Shown here in pieces: positions 1 through 9,066 of a DNA stretch of 64,000 nt (positions within the stretch are counted from its first letter, which is position 1; the number at the start of each line of letters is the position of its first letter). The notes below the pieces were generated by a model. That model had not been told where the DNA came from. It did not search any database and saw only the letters and a list, made by a program, of their open reading frames with translations. The stretch covers positions 123,278 through 187,277 of the forward strand of contig DF158884.1 in assembly GCA_000307305.1 (NCBI GenBank), read 5' to 3'. A program made the position numbers and the translations under genes. The stretch is from Enterobacteriaceae bacterium B14. GTDB lineage: Bacteria; Pseudomonadota; Gammaproteobacteria; Enterobacterales; Enterobacteriaceae.

Positions 1-51
1 GTGGAACAGACAGCTTGTTTCACCCCTGAATAGCGCGCTTTATTTCACTTT

Positions 52-1281
52 TTATTTCACTTCCGATGGCTCACCTAGCAAGGCCTGAACCCGTTCAACA
101 CAGTGCAAGTACTGGGTTTCGTAATCAGCAGAGCCAACATGAAAATAGGCAATCTGGTTCTCTCGTAGCAACTGCTCCAACAAGCACCGATACTCGGCAT
201 GATCCTGTTGATGTAGGTTTTCTCTGCTTGGCAACGCCCCAGATTCTAGCAGAATGACCAAATCGAAACGGTACTCGTCAATCAAGGCCTGTATAAAGGG
301 GCTTTCCTGCTTTTCATACTGTTTGCAACGCGCCTGAAGCATGGCAAAGTCGGTATCGATGAAGGTGACTTTATTAGCATATTTAACTGCAAAATCAATA
401 TACTGAGCCTGCCCTAACGCCATTTTATCGTAGTCAGAATACTGTAGTGCAATCGCTTTTCCACCAAGATGAGATTGCTCATAATCCCGCCCAAACTCCC
501 ATGCGCTGGTGGTGTTAAAGGTATTAGCGAGCTTATTCACTAAGGTGGATTTTCCACAGCCGCCAACCCCTACAATCGCAACGGTTCGTACAAAGAAGGG
601 TTTTACTTCGGTCGGAATATACTCCCAAAACCGGAACGGGTTTTGACGGATCTGCGCTGCGCTCACATTCATAAAATTGCGATCGGGATCGATAAGCCGT
701 GTCTCTATCTCCAACCACTGGTGATAAGGCGAGTCATCCTGTGATTCGCTGGCGTACACCGCATGAGGGGCGATGCCCTGCGCTGCCATAAACCGATTCA
801 CACTTTCACTCCACGCCTGCCAACCCTGCGGATAAGGTGCAATGCCCTGCTCATCAAAGGCGTGAATATGAATGTTGTGTTGATACTTAAACGTTTGCAG
901 CAACCAGCGAAGGCGATCGCTTGGCGTAGGCTGTTGAGACATCGCGCTGCTTTCAAACAGTGCCAGATCGCGCTGTTCATCGTGGCACATGATGACATGT
1001 AGCTCATCGACTTGGCTGCTCGCACGCTGAATCAGGTAGATATGCCCCGTGTGAAGGGGGTAAAAATGGCCAAAAACAACACCGACTGTGCTGTTTTTAC
1101 GTGGAAATTCTAGCCCTAGAAAGCGATGCAGTGCCTCAAGCTTCTGCGCGCTGGGGCTTTTAATTTTGTCGTTGAGCAGTTGGCTAAGATAGCCTTTAGT
1201 CATGCCGCTCGCGTCAGAAACCTGCTGTAGCGTGCTGCCTTTTTGCTTAATCGCGGCTTTGAGATAATCAAATTGCGCCAT
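52..1281 (-). CDS. nadR: NadR: NAD regulator / NMN adenylyltransferase / ribosylnicotinamide kinase
   Basis: 409 aa, close to the usual length of NadR. Three parts are visible: an N-terminal helix-turn-helix (about residues 1-55), a nucleotidyltransferase domain with GHFYPLHTGH at 71-80 and a second motif VSAAQIRQNP near 206-215, and a C-terminal kinase domain with P-loop GVGGCGKST at 238-246. In known NadR the HTH represses NAD biosynthesis genes when NAD is plentiful, the middle domain makes NAD from NMN, and the kinase phosphorylates nicotinamide riboside taken up by PnuC. ATG start with AGGAAGG just upstream. It follows radA by 30 nt on the same strand, the conserved serB-radA-nadR order, so co-transcription is likely. 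Confidence 0.97.
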   Translation of the reverse strand: MAQFDYLKAAIKQKGSTLQQVSDASGMTKGYLSQLLNDKIKSPSAQKLEALHRFLGLEFPRKNSTVGVVFGHFYPLHTGHIYLIQRASSQVDELHVIMCHDEQRDLALFESSAMSQQPTPSDRLRWLLQTFKYQHNIHIHAFDEQGIAPYPQGWQAWSESVNRFMAAQGIAPHAVYASESQDDSPYHQWLEIETRLIDPDRNFMNVSAAQIRQNPFRFWEYIPTEVKPFFVRTVAIVGVGGCGKSTLVNKLANTFNTTSAWEFGRDYEQSHLGGKAIALQYSDYDKMALGQAQYIDFAVKYANKVTFIDTDFAMLQARCKQYEKQESPFIQALIDEYRFDLVILLESGALPSRENLHQQDHAEYRCLLEQLLRENQIAYFHVGSADYETQYLHCVERVQALLGEPSEVK

Positions 1282-1311
1282 AACCTTCCTGTATTTCTGT
1301 GCGACAGCGGT

Positions 1312-2694
1312 TTAGAGATCTTCCAGAACAGATAGCGCATCTGATACTTTCTTCACGCCAAAGACCTGCATATTGGGCAGTGGTTTTTTAGGGACATTTG
1401 CCATAGGGACGATGGCGCGTTTAAAACCGTGCTTGGCGGCTTCTGAGATACGCTCTTGCCCACTGGGGACGGGACGAATTTCTCCTGCTAGCCCTACCTC
1501 ACCAAATATCACGAGATCCTGTGGCAAAGGGCGATCACGCAAGCTTGATACCAACGACATCAATAGCGCCAAGTCTGCGCTAGTTTCCGCCACTTTGACC
1601 CCACCGACCACATTAACGAAGACATCCTGATCCGCCATCTGTAATCCACCGTGGCGATGAAGAACCGCTAACAGTATCGCCAGCCGGTTCTGATCCAGAC
1701 CAACAGATACACGGCGTGGGTTAGACATCATAGAGTGGTCCACCAGCGCCTGAATCTCTACTAGCAGCGGGCGAGTCCCTTCCCATACCACCATCACTGA
1801 GCTGCCAGAGGTAATCTCATCACCCCGACTCAAGAAGATAGCCGATGGGTTGCTCACCTCACGCAAGCCCTGCTCCGTCATGGCAAAGACACCGAGTTCA
1901 TTAACGGCACCAAAACGGTTTTTGTGGCTGCGCATGGTGCGAAAGCGGGAGTCTGAATCACCATCCAGCAAAATCGAACAGTCGATGCAGTGTTCAAGCA
2001 CTTTAGGGCCAGCAAGAGAACCATCTTTGGTGACATGACCCACCATCACAATCGCCACACCGGTGGTTTTTGCAAACCGAGTCAAATAGGCTGCCGTTTC
2101 CCGCACTTGAGCCACGCTACCCGGCGAAGATTGAATATCAGCCATGTGCATGACCTGAATAGAGTCGATCACCATAATGCGCGGCTTCTCTTGCTCCGCA
2201 ATCAGACAGATTTGCTCGATGCTGGTTTCTGAAAGCATATGCAGATTATCTGTTGGCAACCCCAAGCGATGGGCGCGCATTGCCACCTGTTGCAGTGACT
2301 CTTCACCTGTGACATACAGCGTTTTCATATGCGTGGAGAGACGGCACATGGTTTGTAGCAATAGCGTACTTTTCCCCGCGCCTGGGTTACCACCAATCAG
2401 AATGGCGCTGCCGGGAACCACACCGCCACCGAGCACGCGGTCAAACTCACTAAATCCAGTTGAGAAACGCGGTAACTCTTCTAGGCTGATTTCGGACAGT
2501 TTCTGTACTTTGCTGATACCCGTTTCACCGGCATAACCCGTAAAACGATCGGTTCGTGCAGAGGAAGATGCCGCTGCGAGACGGACTTCAGTGATGCTAT
2601 TCCATGCCTGACAGGCGCTACACTGCCCCTGCCAACGCGGATAATCTGCCCCACACTCATTGCACACAAACGCTCGTTTTACTGGTTTTGCCAC
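1312..2694 (-). CDS. radA: RadA (Sms) DNA recombination/repair ATPase
   Basis: 460 aa, the length of E. coli RadA. An N-terminal zinc finger has C11, C14, C25 and C28; a RecA-like core has Walker A GGNPGAGKST at 101-110 and Walker B MVIDSIQ at 174-180; the RadA-specific KNRFG motif is at 258-262; the C-terminal third is the Lon-protease-like domain. RadA drives branch migration of recombination intermediates as a DnaB-like helicase. The start codon is GTG with a weak GAGG upstream; no ATG fits the conserved N-terminus. It lies 61 nt downstream of serB on the same strand. Confidence 0.97.
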   Translation of the reverse strand: MAKPVKRAFVCNECGADYPRWQGQCSACQAWNSITEVRLAAASSSARTDRFTGYAGETGISKVQKLSEISLEELPRFSTGFSEFDRVLGGGVVPGSAILIGGNPGAGKSTLLLQTMCRLSTHMKTLYVTGEESLQQVAMRAHRLGLPTDNLHMLSETSIEQICLIAEQEKPRIMVIDSIQVMHMADIQSSPGSVAQVRETAAYLTRFAKTTGVAIVMVGHVTKDGSLAGPKVLEHCIDCSILLDGDSDSRFRTMRSHKNRFGAVNELGVFAMTEQGLREVSNPSAIFLSRGDEITSGSSVMVVWEGTRPLLVEIQALVDHSMMSNPRRVSVGLDQNRLAILLAVLHRHGGLQMADQDVFVNVVGGVKVAETSADLALLMSLVSSLRDRPLPQDLVIFGEVGLAGEIRPVPSGQERISEAAKHGFKRAIVPMANVPKKPLPNMQVFGVKKVSDALSVLEDL

Positions 2695-2755
2695 GCGAGA
2701 ACCTCAACCTTAGATATTTATAGACTTTAAATCCGTTTTTTAACGATGCAGGAGA

Positions 2756-3733
2756 TTAGCGCTCTTCGTGTTTTAAACTACCCGACAGAATACACATAAC
2801 CCCCATCAAATCGGCATGACGAATACCGATCTTTGCCTGTGCAAACACTTTCGGCTTGGCATGATAGGCGATACCCAATCCTGCCGCCTGAATCATCTTC
2901 AAATCGTTGGCACCATCACCAATCGCTACCGTTTGCGCGATAGGAATTTCAAGTGATTCCGCCAAGCTGAGGAGTGTCTCTGCCTTATATTTAGCATCGA
3001 CAATCGGCTCTAATACTTCACCAGTGAGGCGCCCCTCTTTGATTTCAAGCTGGTTTGCTGAAGCCGATACCAAGTTAAGCGTATCGCGTAGGTGATCGGC
3101 GTAATAAGTGAAGCCACCAGAGGCGATAGCAACGTGCCAGCCTAGCTCATGCAACTCACTTACCATCTGCTGCAATCCTGGCATTAGCGGTAGGCTCTCT
3201 CTTACCTGAGCTAATATCGCCTCATCAGCCCCTCTGAGCGTTGCAACACGTCGCTTTAAGCTTTCAGAGAAGTCTAGCTCTCCGCGCATTGCACGCTCTG
3301 TAATCTCAGAAACCTCTTCGCCAACCCCCGCTAACTTGGCGATTTCATCAATGCATTCGATCTCAATGGCGGTCGAATCCATGTCCATGACTAACAGGCC
3401 CGGCGAGCGTAAATGGGGGATATTTCCTAGAGGAGCAATGTCTAAACCAGAATTGTCAGAGACACTTTTTGCTCTGACAGGCAAAGTGCCCGCCAGACGA
3501 ATGACCTGATAGTCACCAATACACCATGCCGTGACAACCACCAGAGGGGAACCTAACTTACGTTGAAACCGGCTTAGGGCTTGTTTATCTAGCCCCCTAC
3601 CATATAGCAACCAGCCGGTATGGCCTGCTCGGTAATCCAATGGCATTATTTCATCCCCACTTAGGGATAACGGTAAGCTTGGCCACTGATTAACTTCGCT
3701 AGGTAGATCGCTATACGTTAAACTGTACGGCAT
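2756..3733 (-). CDS. serB: SerB phosphoserine phosphatase
   Basis: 325 aa HAD-superfamily enzyme making the last step of serine biosynthesis, O-phosphoserine to serine. The nucleophile motif DMDST is at about 117-121 and the C-terminal GDGAND metal motif is present; the N-terminal third is the ACT-like region of enterobacterial SerB. A GTG codon immediately precedes the ATG in frame. The ATG was chosen because AAAGGAG sits 7 nt before it, whereas the GTG would be only 4 nt away. It is divergent from smp across a 110-bp spacer, an arrangement conserved in enterobacteria, and is first in serB-radA-nadR. Confidence 0.96.
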   Translation of the reverse strand: MPYSLTYSDLPSEVNQWPSLPLSLSGDEIMPLDYRAGHTGWLLYGRGLDKQALSRFQRKLGSPLVVVTAWCIGDYQVIRLAGTLPVRAKSVSDNSGLDIAPLGNIPHLRSPGLLVMDMDSTAIEIECIDEIAKLAGVGEEVSEITERAMRGELDFSESLKRRVATLRGADEAILAQVRESLPLMPGLQQMVSELHELGWHVAIASGGFTYYADHLRDTLNLVSASANQLEIKEGRLTGEVLEPIVDAKYKAETLLSLAESLEIPIAQTVAIGDGANDLKMIQAAGLGIAYHAKPKVFAQAKIGIRHADLMGVMCILSGSLKHEER

Positions 3734-3843
3734 CACACCACTCCTTTAACACGCATGACAAATAATAGAAAACAACGCATCAAGCTATCCTATCGTTATC
3801 GCTTCTGGCAACATAACGCGTCCCAAACATGTAAGGATCCTGA

Positions 3844-5094
3844 ATGGCTCGGGCTAAAGTAAAACTACGGCTTCATCGTACTGCAATTGTTCTGTTTTGC
3901 CTCACACTGTTGGTCGCGCTGATACAGGGCGTGTCCTATTTTAGCCTCAACCATCAAGTGGCTCGCTCAGAACAGGTTGAAGATATCGCGCAAGCACTTA
4001 CAAATCAGGTTGCTTACAGCCTGCAACCGCTTATGGAAAATAGCGACAGCCAGACCAATACCCAAAAAATGCAGGCGATGTTAGAAAACCTCGCCAAGCA
4101 ACCCCGCATTCTTGATGCTGCCGTTTATGATGTCAACGGCTCAATGCTTGTGTACTCCGGAGAGAAAATTAGCGTTCGGGACAGACTATCACTTGATGGT
4201 AAACGTCCTGGCAGCTATTTCAATAATCAATTAGTCACGATGATTCAGGGAAACGATGGTCCTCTAGGATTTTTGAGGCTCACACTGGATACCCATGTTC
4301 TCGCAACCGAGTCGAAGCAGGTGGATAATACATCCAATATGTTACGGTTAATGCTTTTAGTTGCCTTAGCTATCGGAATGATTCTCGCCCATACACTTTT
4401 GCAGCATCGCAACAGCCGTTGGCGGCAATCGCCTTACCTGCTTACTGCCAACACCCCCGTTGATGATGACGGTGATAATGGTGATGAAAACGATATAGAT
4501 GAAGGCGCTGATAAAATTGAAGCAGAGCCTCTCCAAAACACCCCGCGCAGAACACGGAAGCCAAACACTGTTGGTGCATCCGTTCAGGACTATCAACCGG
4601 AACAGGCAGCTAAGCCTGTTCCTAAAAAAGAACCAAAGCCGAGAGTGAAGAAAACAGTCATTCAGGATGAGGCAACAAAACCTACTCTTGAGGAAGACTC
4701 AAGCCCTGAGCCTGTTCAGAAAAAAGAGCCTAAGCCGAGAGTGAAGAAAGCAGTCATTCAGGATGAAGCGATAAAACCTGTTCTTGTGGAAGACTCAAGC
4801 CCCGAGCCCGTTCAGAAAAAAGAACCAAGGCCAAGACTGAAAAAACCTGTCATTCAGGATGAGGCAACAAAGCCTACTCTTGAGGAAGACTCAAGCCCTG
4901 CGCCGAGTCAAGAGTCAAAACCAGGTCTAAATGCAAATCTGCGCCGTAATAAGAAAGAAGCGCCAACTGATGCCTCAGTAGAGAAGCCTTCTCCACCACA
5001 GTTGCAGGTTGTCACTCGCCCTAGAAAAGTCAGAACCCCAATGGTCACTCCTTATGACGAGAGTGATGACCCAAATAAAGACAGTAAAAAGTAG
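3844..5094 (+). CDS. smp: Smp (YtjB) membrane protein with a long repeat-bearing C-terminal tail
   Basis: 416 aa, about twice the length of E. coli Smp (214 aa). Residues 1-200 match Smp: a membrane segment at about 13-33, a periplasmic domain of about 130 residues, and a second membrane segment at about 167-187. After the last conserved stretch (QSPYLL, about 195-200) comes a cytoplasmic tail rich in Pro, Lys, Glu and Asp. It starts with an acidic DDDGDNGDEND run near 207-217 and holds three 32-residue repeats at 261-356, each beginning KKEP(K/R)PR. Start ATG with AAGGATCC upstream. The function of Smp itself is poorly known (named for SerB-linked membrane protein). The tail resembles flexible spacer or binding regions in general, but I recognise no specific family; its role is unknown. 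Confidence 0.9.
   Translation: MARAKVKLRLHRTAIVLFCLTLLVALIQGVSYFSLNHQVARSEQVEDIAQALTNQVAYSLQPLMENSDSQTNTQKMQAMLENLAKQPRILDAAVYDVNGSMLVYSGEKISVRDRLSLDGKRPGSYFNNQLVTMIQGNDGPLGFLRLTLDTHVLATESKQVDNTSNMLRLMLLVALAIGMILAHTLLQHRNSRWRQSPYLLTANTPVDDDGDNGDENDIDEGADKIEAEPLQNTPRRTRKPNTVGASVQDYQPEQAAKPVPKKEPKPRVKKTVIQDEATKPTLEEDSSPEPVQKKEPKPRVKKAVIQDEAIKPVLVEDSSPEPVQKKEPRPRLKKPVIQDEATKPTLEEDSSPAPSQESKPGLNANLRRNKKEAPTDASVEKPSPPQLQVVTRPRKVRTPMVTPYDESDDPNKDSKK
4624..4911 (+). repeat. Three tandem 96-bp repeats inside smp
   Basis: Three in-frame units of 96 bp begin at 4624, 4720 and 4816. Each encodes KKEP(K/R)PR(V/L)KK, then VIQDEA(T/I)KP and a segment ending EDSSP. Units differ by a modest number of substitutions, for example KKTVIQ, KKAVIQ and KKPVIQ, so duplication is fairly recent. 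Copy number could vary between strains by slippage or recombination without breaking the frame. Confidence 0.92.
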
Positions 5095-5127
5095 TGAGTT
5101 AACCGCCGCATCGCTGAGCCAGCATAT

Positions 5128-5937
5128 CTAGGCTCTAGCGAGTGCAGGCAGTACTCTGAGACTATTTTGGTAGACTGTTTCCGCGATCAACTGTGGCGAC
5201 TCATTCGGTCTTAACTCGCACAATACATCAAACACCTGCCGAATACGCTCCGGTCGATTAGGCTCCCCTTGGAAACCCATTAAAGGCATATCAGGTGCAT
5301 CAGTTTCCAGTAGTAATGCTTCTAATGGCAGTGCCGCCATTACCGCTCTCGTCTTCTGAGCCCGGGGATAAGAGATCGTTCCTCCGACGCCAATCGCATA
5401 GCCTAAACGGATAAACGCCAGCGCCTGTTCCAAACTGCCGGAAAACCCGTGGACGACCCCTGTTCTAGGTAGATTGGCCCGTTTTAGCTCTCGCGCCAAT
5501 ACATCGTGAGTACGCCGTGAGTGAAGGATAACGGGAAGATCAAAATGCTTGGCTAGCTTTAGCTGCTCTCTCAGCAACCAGAGCTGGCGCTCAATATTGG
5601 GATCATCCATGTACAGATCTAGCCCGATTTCACCCATCGCTGCCAGTTCGTTCGCACTTTGCAGCAAACACAGCTCTAATGAGGCTAATTCAGATTCACC
5701 GTGCTGGGCAATGTACAAAGGGTGCAGACCAAGCGCCGCATAAATAGAAGGGAAACGGGCCGCCAAACCTGCGACGAAAGCAAAACGATCTGCGGTGACA
5801 GCAGGAACGACAATGGCACTCACGCCATTGCCGGCAGCCAGTTGTAGGCTCTCATGTTCAAAACCCACAAAAGGAGGGAAATCAAAGTGGCAATGAGTAT
5901 CAATGAATTGAAATAACGCCCTATCTGTACTTGCCAC
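5128..5937 (-). CDS. yjjV: YjjV: TatD-family metal-dependent hydrolase
   Basis: 269 aa; E. coli YjjV is 259. TatD-family TIM-barrel markers are visible: THCHFD near residues 14-19 (metal-binding H15, H17), EIGLDL, HSRRTHD, VHGFSG and the C-terminal ETDAPDMPL. Family members are divalent-metal phosphoesterases or deoxyribonucleases; the substrate of YjjV is not established. The start is GTG with AAGGTG about 8 nt upstream and GAGG directly before it. It converges on smp across 33 bp. In E. coli the deo operon, lplA and yjjI/yjjW lie between these genes; they are absent here. Confidence 0.93.
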   Translation of the reverse strand: MASTDRALFQFIDTHCHFDFPPFVGFEHESLQLAAGNGVSAIVVPAVTADRFAFVAGLAARFPSIYAALGLHPLYIAQHGESELASLELCLLQSANELAAMGEIGLDLYMDDPNIERQLWLLREQLKLAKHFDLPVILHSRRTHDVLARELKRANLPRTGVVHGFSGSLEQALAFIRLGYAIGVGGTISYPRAQKTRAVMAALPLEALLLETDAPDMPLMGFQGEPNRPERIRQVFDVLCELRPNESPQLIAETVYQNSLRVLPALARA

Positions 5938-6136
5938 CCTCTATCACCTTATTTTTTTATTTTGACCCTAAGCATATTAGTTAAACCCGCAGTGAAAGAA
6001 CAGGCTAGTGATAGTCCCTCCCCCTATCAGCGTCTTTTCGGCAGTACTCTCATACCGGAGCGTATTAATAGAAGGAGAATTGGGAAAGAGGATAACCAGT
6101 AGGAAGAGAAGGTTGATATTGATTGAGACCATCATC

Positions 6137-6170
6137 ATGAATGACCCAATTATAGAATTAGGTCATTCAT
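6137..6170. other. 15-bp inverted repeat downstream of osmY
   Basis: Arms ATGAATGACCCAATT (6137-6151) and AATTAGGTCATTCAT (6156-6170) pair over 15 positions with one mismatch and a 4-nt ATAG loop. It lies 35 nt past the osmY stop. Neither strand has a T-run after the stem, so it is not a clear intrinsic terminator. It could stabilise the osmY 3' end or be an operator for yjjV. Confidence 0.6.
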
Positions 6171-6204
6171 TGTCGTCAAATACTATCTAAACGTATAAGA
6201 GGGA

Positions 6205-6840
6205 TTATGGCTGAACAACCAGGTCATTTTTGACACTGGTAACACCTTCTATTGATTTAGCTAAGGTTTCTGCCTGAACAGATTCGGCTTGGGTATTTAC
6301 CGTACCCGTAAGCTGAACGACACCGCTTGCGGTTTCAACGGTAACGTTACGGGAAGGAACCAGTGAATCACCTAACAGTTTCGCTTTTACCTTACCAGTG
6401 ATCGCTGCATCACTTGCATAAGTCTCAATTTTAGACTCTTCTGCAGCCTTAACATTTAGCTTATCGGTGACGGAAACAACACCTTTCACACCAGCGGCAA
6501 TTTTAACAGCCTGCGCAGACTGCTCTGCACTTGTAGTGAAACCACTTAAGGTGACAATACCTTTAGACGTTGAAACCGAGATATCATTGCTTGAAAGACT
6601 CTTATCGCTGATCAACGCGCTTTTTACCTTGCCGGTAATGGCGCTATCATCAACATAGGCACCCACGTTTTCGACAGATTTATCGATTTTCTGCATTGAG
6701 CTATCAACAGCCTCATCAGCACTATTCAGCATTCCCTGAGCTTTTCCCATCATCGTATCTTCTGCTAGCACACTACCGCTAACCAAAACAGAACCTACAA
6801 CTACAGCCATCAGTGAACGTGCAAAATTTGTCTTTTTCAT
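6205..6840 (-). CDS. osmY: OsmY periplasmic protein with two BON domains
   Basis: 211 aa (E. coli OsmY 201). A signal peptide with hydrophobic core LMAVVVGSVLVSGSVLA ends near residue 26. Two BON domains follow: about 65-130 (start DSAITGKVKSALI) and about 143-210 (start DAAITGKVKAKLL). OsmY is a periplasmic, chaperone-like stress protein induced by high osmolarity and stationary phase under sigma-S. ATG start with GAAGGAAG 8-9 nt upstream. A sigma-S-like -10 element lies 160 bp upstream, which matches a long leader. Confidence 0.95.
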   Translation of the reverse strand: MKKTNFARSLMAVVVGSVLVSGSVLAEDTMMGKAQGMLNSADEAVDSSMQKIDKSVENVGAYVDDSAITGKVKSALISDKSLSSNDISVSTSKGIVTLSGFTTSAEQSAQAVKIAAGVKGVVSVTDKLNVKAAEESKIETYASDAAITGKVKAKLLGDSLVPSRNVTVETASGVVQLTGTVNTQAESVQAETLAKSIEGVTSVKNDLVVQP

Positions 6841-7000
6841 CGATTTCTTCCTTCAAGTTGTTTCTAGCTCATCAATTTGAGCCTGAAGAGACATGACAGT
6901 CACCGCCTCTTATCTCAGGCGTTGAGTCACATCATTTATCTACGAAACTTATCTACAGCAATGATATTGCAAGCACCGTGCCAGTCCGCAATGTCGTTGA

Positions 7001-7007
7001 AGTATAG
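7001..7007 (-). promoter_or_regulatory. Putative sigma-S -10 element of osmY
   Basis: On the minus strand the sequence reads CTATACTT, the classic extended sigma-S -10 pattern. The predicted start is about 150 nt upstream of the osmY ATG. The -35 region is poor, as is common for sigma-S promoters. osmY is a known RpoS-dependent gene, so the assignment is plausible but inferred. Confidence 0.5.
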
Positions 7008-7217
7008 TACTTTTCTGTTAATTTCATTTTAATTAACGTTATATGTGTCGCCTATTAGCGACAAAACACCGAAATGAAAGGTGACAAATAATTAACATGA
7101 TGATTTAAAAACGATTTAAATCGTCTCTTTTTGGATACACTTAGTTAATCCATCTAGATAAAAGACAATAATTAGAATATTGCATGGCATAACGGTGTAG
7201 GTATGAAAGAAAGGAAG

Positions 7218-7245
7218 GCCAGTACTGTGATAAAACAGCACTGGC
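7218..7245 (-). terminator. Hairpin downstream of prfC, probable terminator
   Basis: GCCAGTaCTGT / ACAGcACTGGC, an 11-position stem with one mismatch and a 6-nt loop, lies 25 nt past the prfC stop. On the minus strand it is followed by a pyrimidine-rich CTTCCTTTCTTTC rather than a pure T-run, so efficiency is uncertain. Confidence 0.5.
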
Positions 7246-7270
7246 TAGATTTCGAAAAGGGTAAGAGGAA

Positions 7271-8860
7271 TTAATGTTCCCGTGTTTTACGGAACTCGAT
7301 TTCAGGGTAACGTTCTTGGGTCAGGTTTAAGTTCACCATCGTCGGTGCGATGTAACTTAGGTTATCCCCGCCATCCAATGCCAGATTTAGCTCGCTTTTA
7401 CGCTTAAACTCTTCCAGCTTCTTCACGTCTGCACACTCAACCCAACGAGCCGTCGAGACGTTAACCGATTCATAAATCGCTTCTACGTTGTATTCCGCTT
7501 TTAGGCGGGCAACAACCACGTCAAACTGGAGCACACCAACAGCACCAACGATAAGGTCGTTGTTGGTTAGAGGGCGGAATACCTGAACAGCGCCCTCTTC
7601 TGAGAGCTGTACCAGCCCTTTTAGTAGCTGTTTCTGCTTCAGTGGATCTCGTAGACGGATACGGCGGAACAGCTCTGGTGCGAAGTTAGGAATACCAGTG
7701 AACTTCATGTCTTCACCTTGGGTAAAGGTGTCGCCAATTTGAATCGTGCCGTGGTTATGCAACCCGATAATATCGCCCGGATAAGCTTCCTCAACGTGAG
7801 AACGGTCACCCGCCATGAAGGTCAGTGCATCGGAAATAACAACATCTTTACCCGTGCGTACCTGACGCAGTTTCATGCCTTTTTCATATTTGCCAGAAAC
7901 AACACGCATAAATGCGACGCGGTCGCGGTGTTTCGGGTCCATATTGGCCTGAATTTTAAACACGAAGCCGGTAAATTTCTCTTCTTTGGCAGTGACTTCA
8001 CGCGTGTCTGTTTTACGCGGCATCGGGGTTGGCGCCCAAGACACTAAGCCATCCAACATATGGTCCACGCCGAAGTTACCCAGTGCAGTACCGAAGAAGA
8101 CGGGCGTTAGCTCACCCTGTAAGAAGGCTTCTTGTTCGAACTCATGCGAGGCCCCCTGTACCAGCTCCAGCTCATCACGCAGTTGCTGTGCTAAATCCTC
8201 ACCTACGGCAATATCTAAGTCAGGGTTATTTAGCCCTTTCACGATGCGAACTTCCTGAATCGTGTGGCCTTGCCCCGTCTGATACAAGTAGGTTTCGTCT
8301 TTATAGAGGTGATAAACACCCTTGAAGAGCTTGCCACAACCAATTGGCCACGTGATAGGCGAACAGGCAATTCTTAGCTCATGTTCGACTTCATCTAGCA
8401 GCTCCATCGGGTCACGGATATCACGGTCTAGCTTGTTCATAAAAGTCAGGATCGGCGTATCACGCAGACGGGTAACTTCCATCAGTTTACGTGTGCGATC
8501 TTCAACCCCTTTTGAGGAGTCGATAACCATCAAACAGCAGTCAACCGCAGTTAGGGTGCGATAAGTATCTTCGGAGAAGTCTTCATGCCCTGGGGTATCC
8601 AGCAGGTTGACCAGACAGTTGTGATAAGGGAATTGCATCACAGAGGTCGTAATCGAGATACCACGCTGCTTTTCCATCTCCATCCAGTCAGATTTAGCAT
8701 GCTGGTTAGAGCCACGGCCTTTCACCGTACCCGCTGTTTGAATCGCCTGTCCGAACAGCAATACTTTTTCTGTAATCGTGGTCTTACCGGCATCGGGATG
8801 CGAGATAATAGCGAACGTTCTTCTCTTGGCAACTTCGCTTTGTAGCTCAGATGGTTGCAT
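7271..8860 (-). CDS. prfC: PrfC: peptide chain release factor 3
   Basis: 529 aa, exactly the length of E. coli RF3. Translational GTPase: G1 SHPDAGKTT near 20-28, G2/switch region around [10 protein letters not shown]3 DTPGHEDF, G4 NKLDRD, then EF-Tu-like domain 2 and the RF3-specific C-terminal domain. RF3 recycles RF1/RF2 from the ribosome after termination. The open frame extends 14 codons further upstream, but the ATG at 8860 gives the conserved N-terminus ([10 protein letters not shown] versus [10 protein letters not shown]). The upstream ATG has no ribosome-binding site. In E. coli yjjG lies directly upstream; here rimI does. Confidence 0.96.
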   Translation of the reverse strand: MQPSELQSEVAKRRTFAIISHPDAGKTTITEKVLLFGQAIQTAGTVKGRGSNQHAKSDWMEMEKQRGISITTSVMQFPYHNCLVNLLDTPGHEDFSEDTYRTLTAVDCCLMVIDSSKGVEDRTRKLMEVTRLRDTPILTFMNKLDRDIRDPMELLDEVEHELRIACSPITWPIGCGKLFKGVYHLYKDETYLYQTGQGHTIQEVRIVKGLNNPDLDIAVGEDLAQQLRDELELVQGASHEFEQEAFLQGELTPVFFGTALGNFGVDHMLDGLVSWAPTPMPRKTDTREVTAKEEKFTGFVFKIQANMDPKHRDRVAFMRVVSGKYEKGMKLRQVRTGKDVVISDALTFMAGDRSHVEEAYPGDIIGLHNHGTIQIGDTFTQGEDMKFTGIPNFAPELFRRIRLRDPLKQKQLLKGLVQLSEEGAVQVFRPLTNNDLIVGAVGVLQFDVVVARLKAEYNVEAIYESVNVSTARWVECADVKKLEEFKRKSELNLALDGGDNLSYIAPTMVNLNLTQERYPEIEFRKTREH

Positions 8861-9066
8861 AGTTACAGTATCTTCTTTGGTTATCACAAGCCAAGATGCC
8901 ATCTAAACAGGTGGCTCACTAAAAATAGGGGGGCTTGGGTAATGATTGAGTGAAACGGTGATAAACAGTGCTGGGCGTATTTTCGCTCATCTGGGGTCAG
9001 ATAACAATCGTAGTGATCTAGGTGTTTTATACCGCGATATTTTTATTCCACGATTGTTTCATTCCA

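Larger units (their letters stand above)
6841..7270. other. Intergenic region between osmY and prfC
   Basis: 430 bp without a convincing gene. It holds the osmY leader and promoter (CTATACT, 7001-7007) and, near 7218-7245, a hairpin just past the prfC stop. The middle part (about 7020-7200) is AT-rich; I see nothing else definite there. Confidence 0.6.

Noticed and set aside
6008..6190. 60-codon frame between yjjV and osmY
   Set aside because: Runs through the inverted repeat and has no ribosome-binding site or family match.
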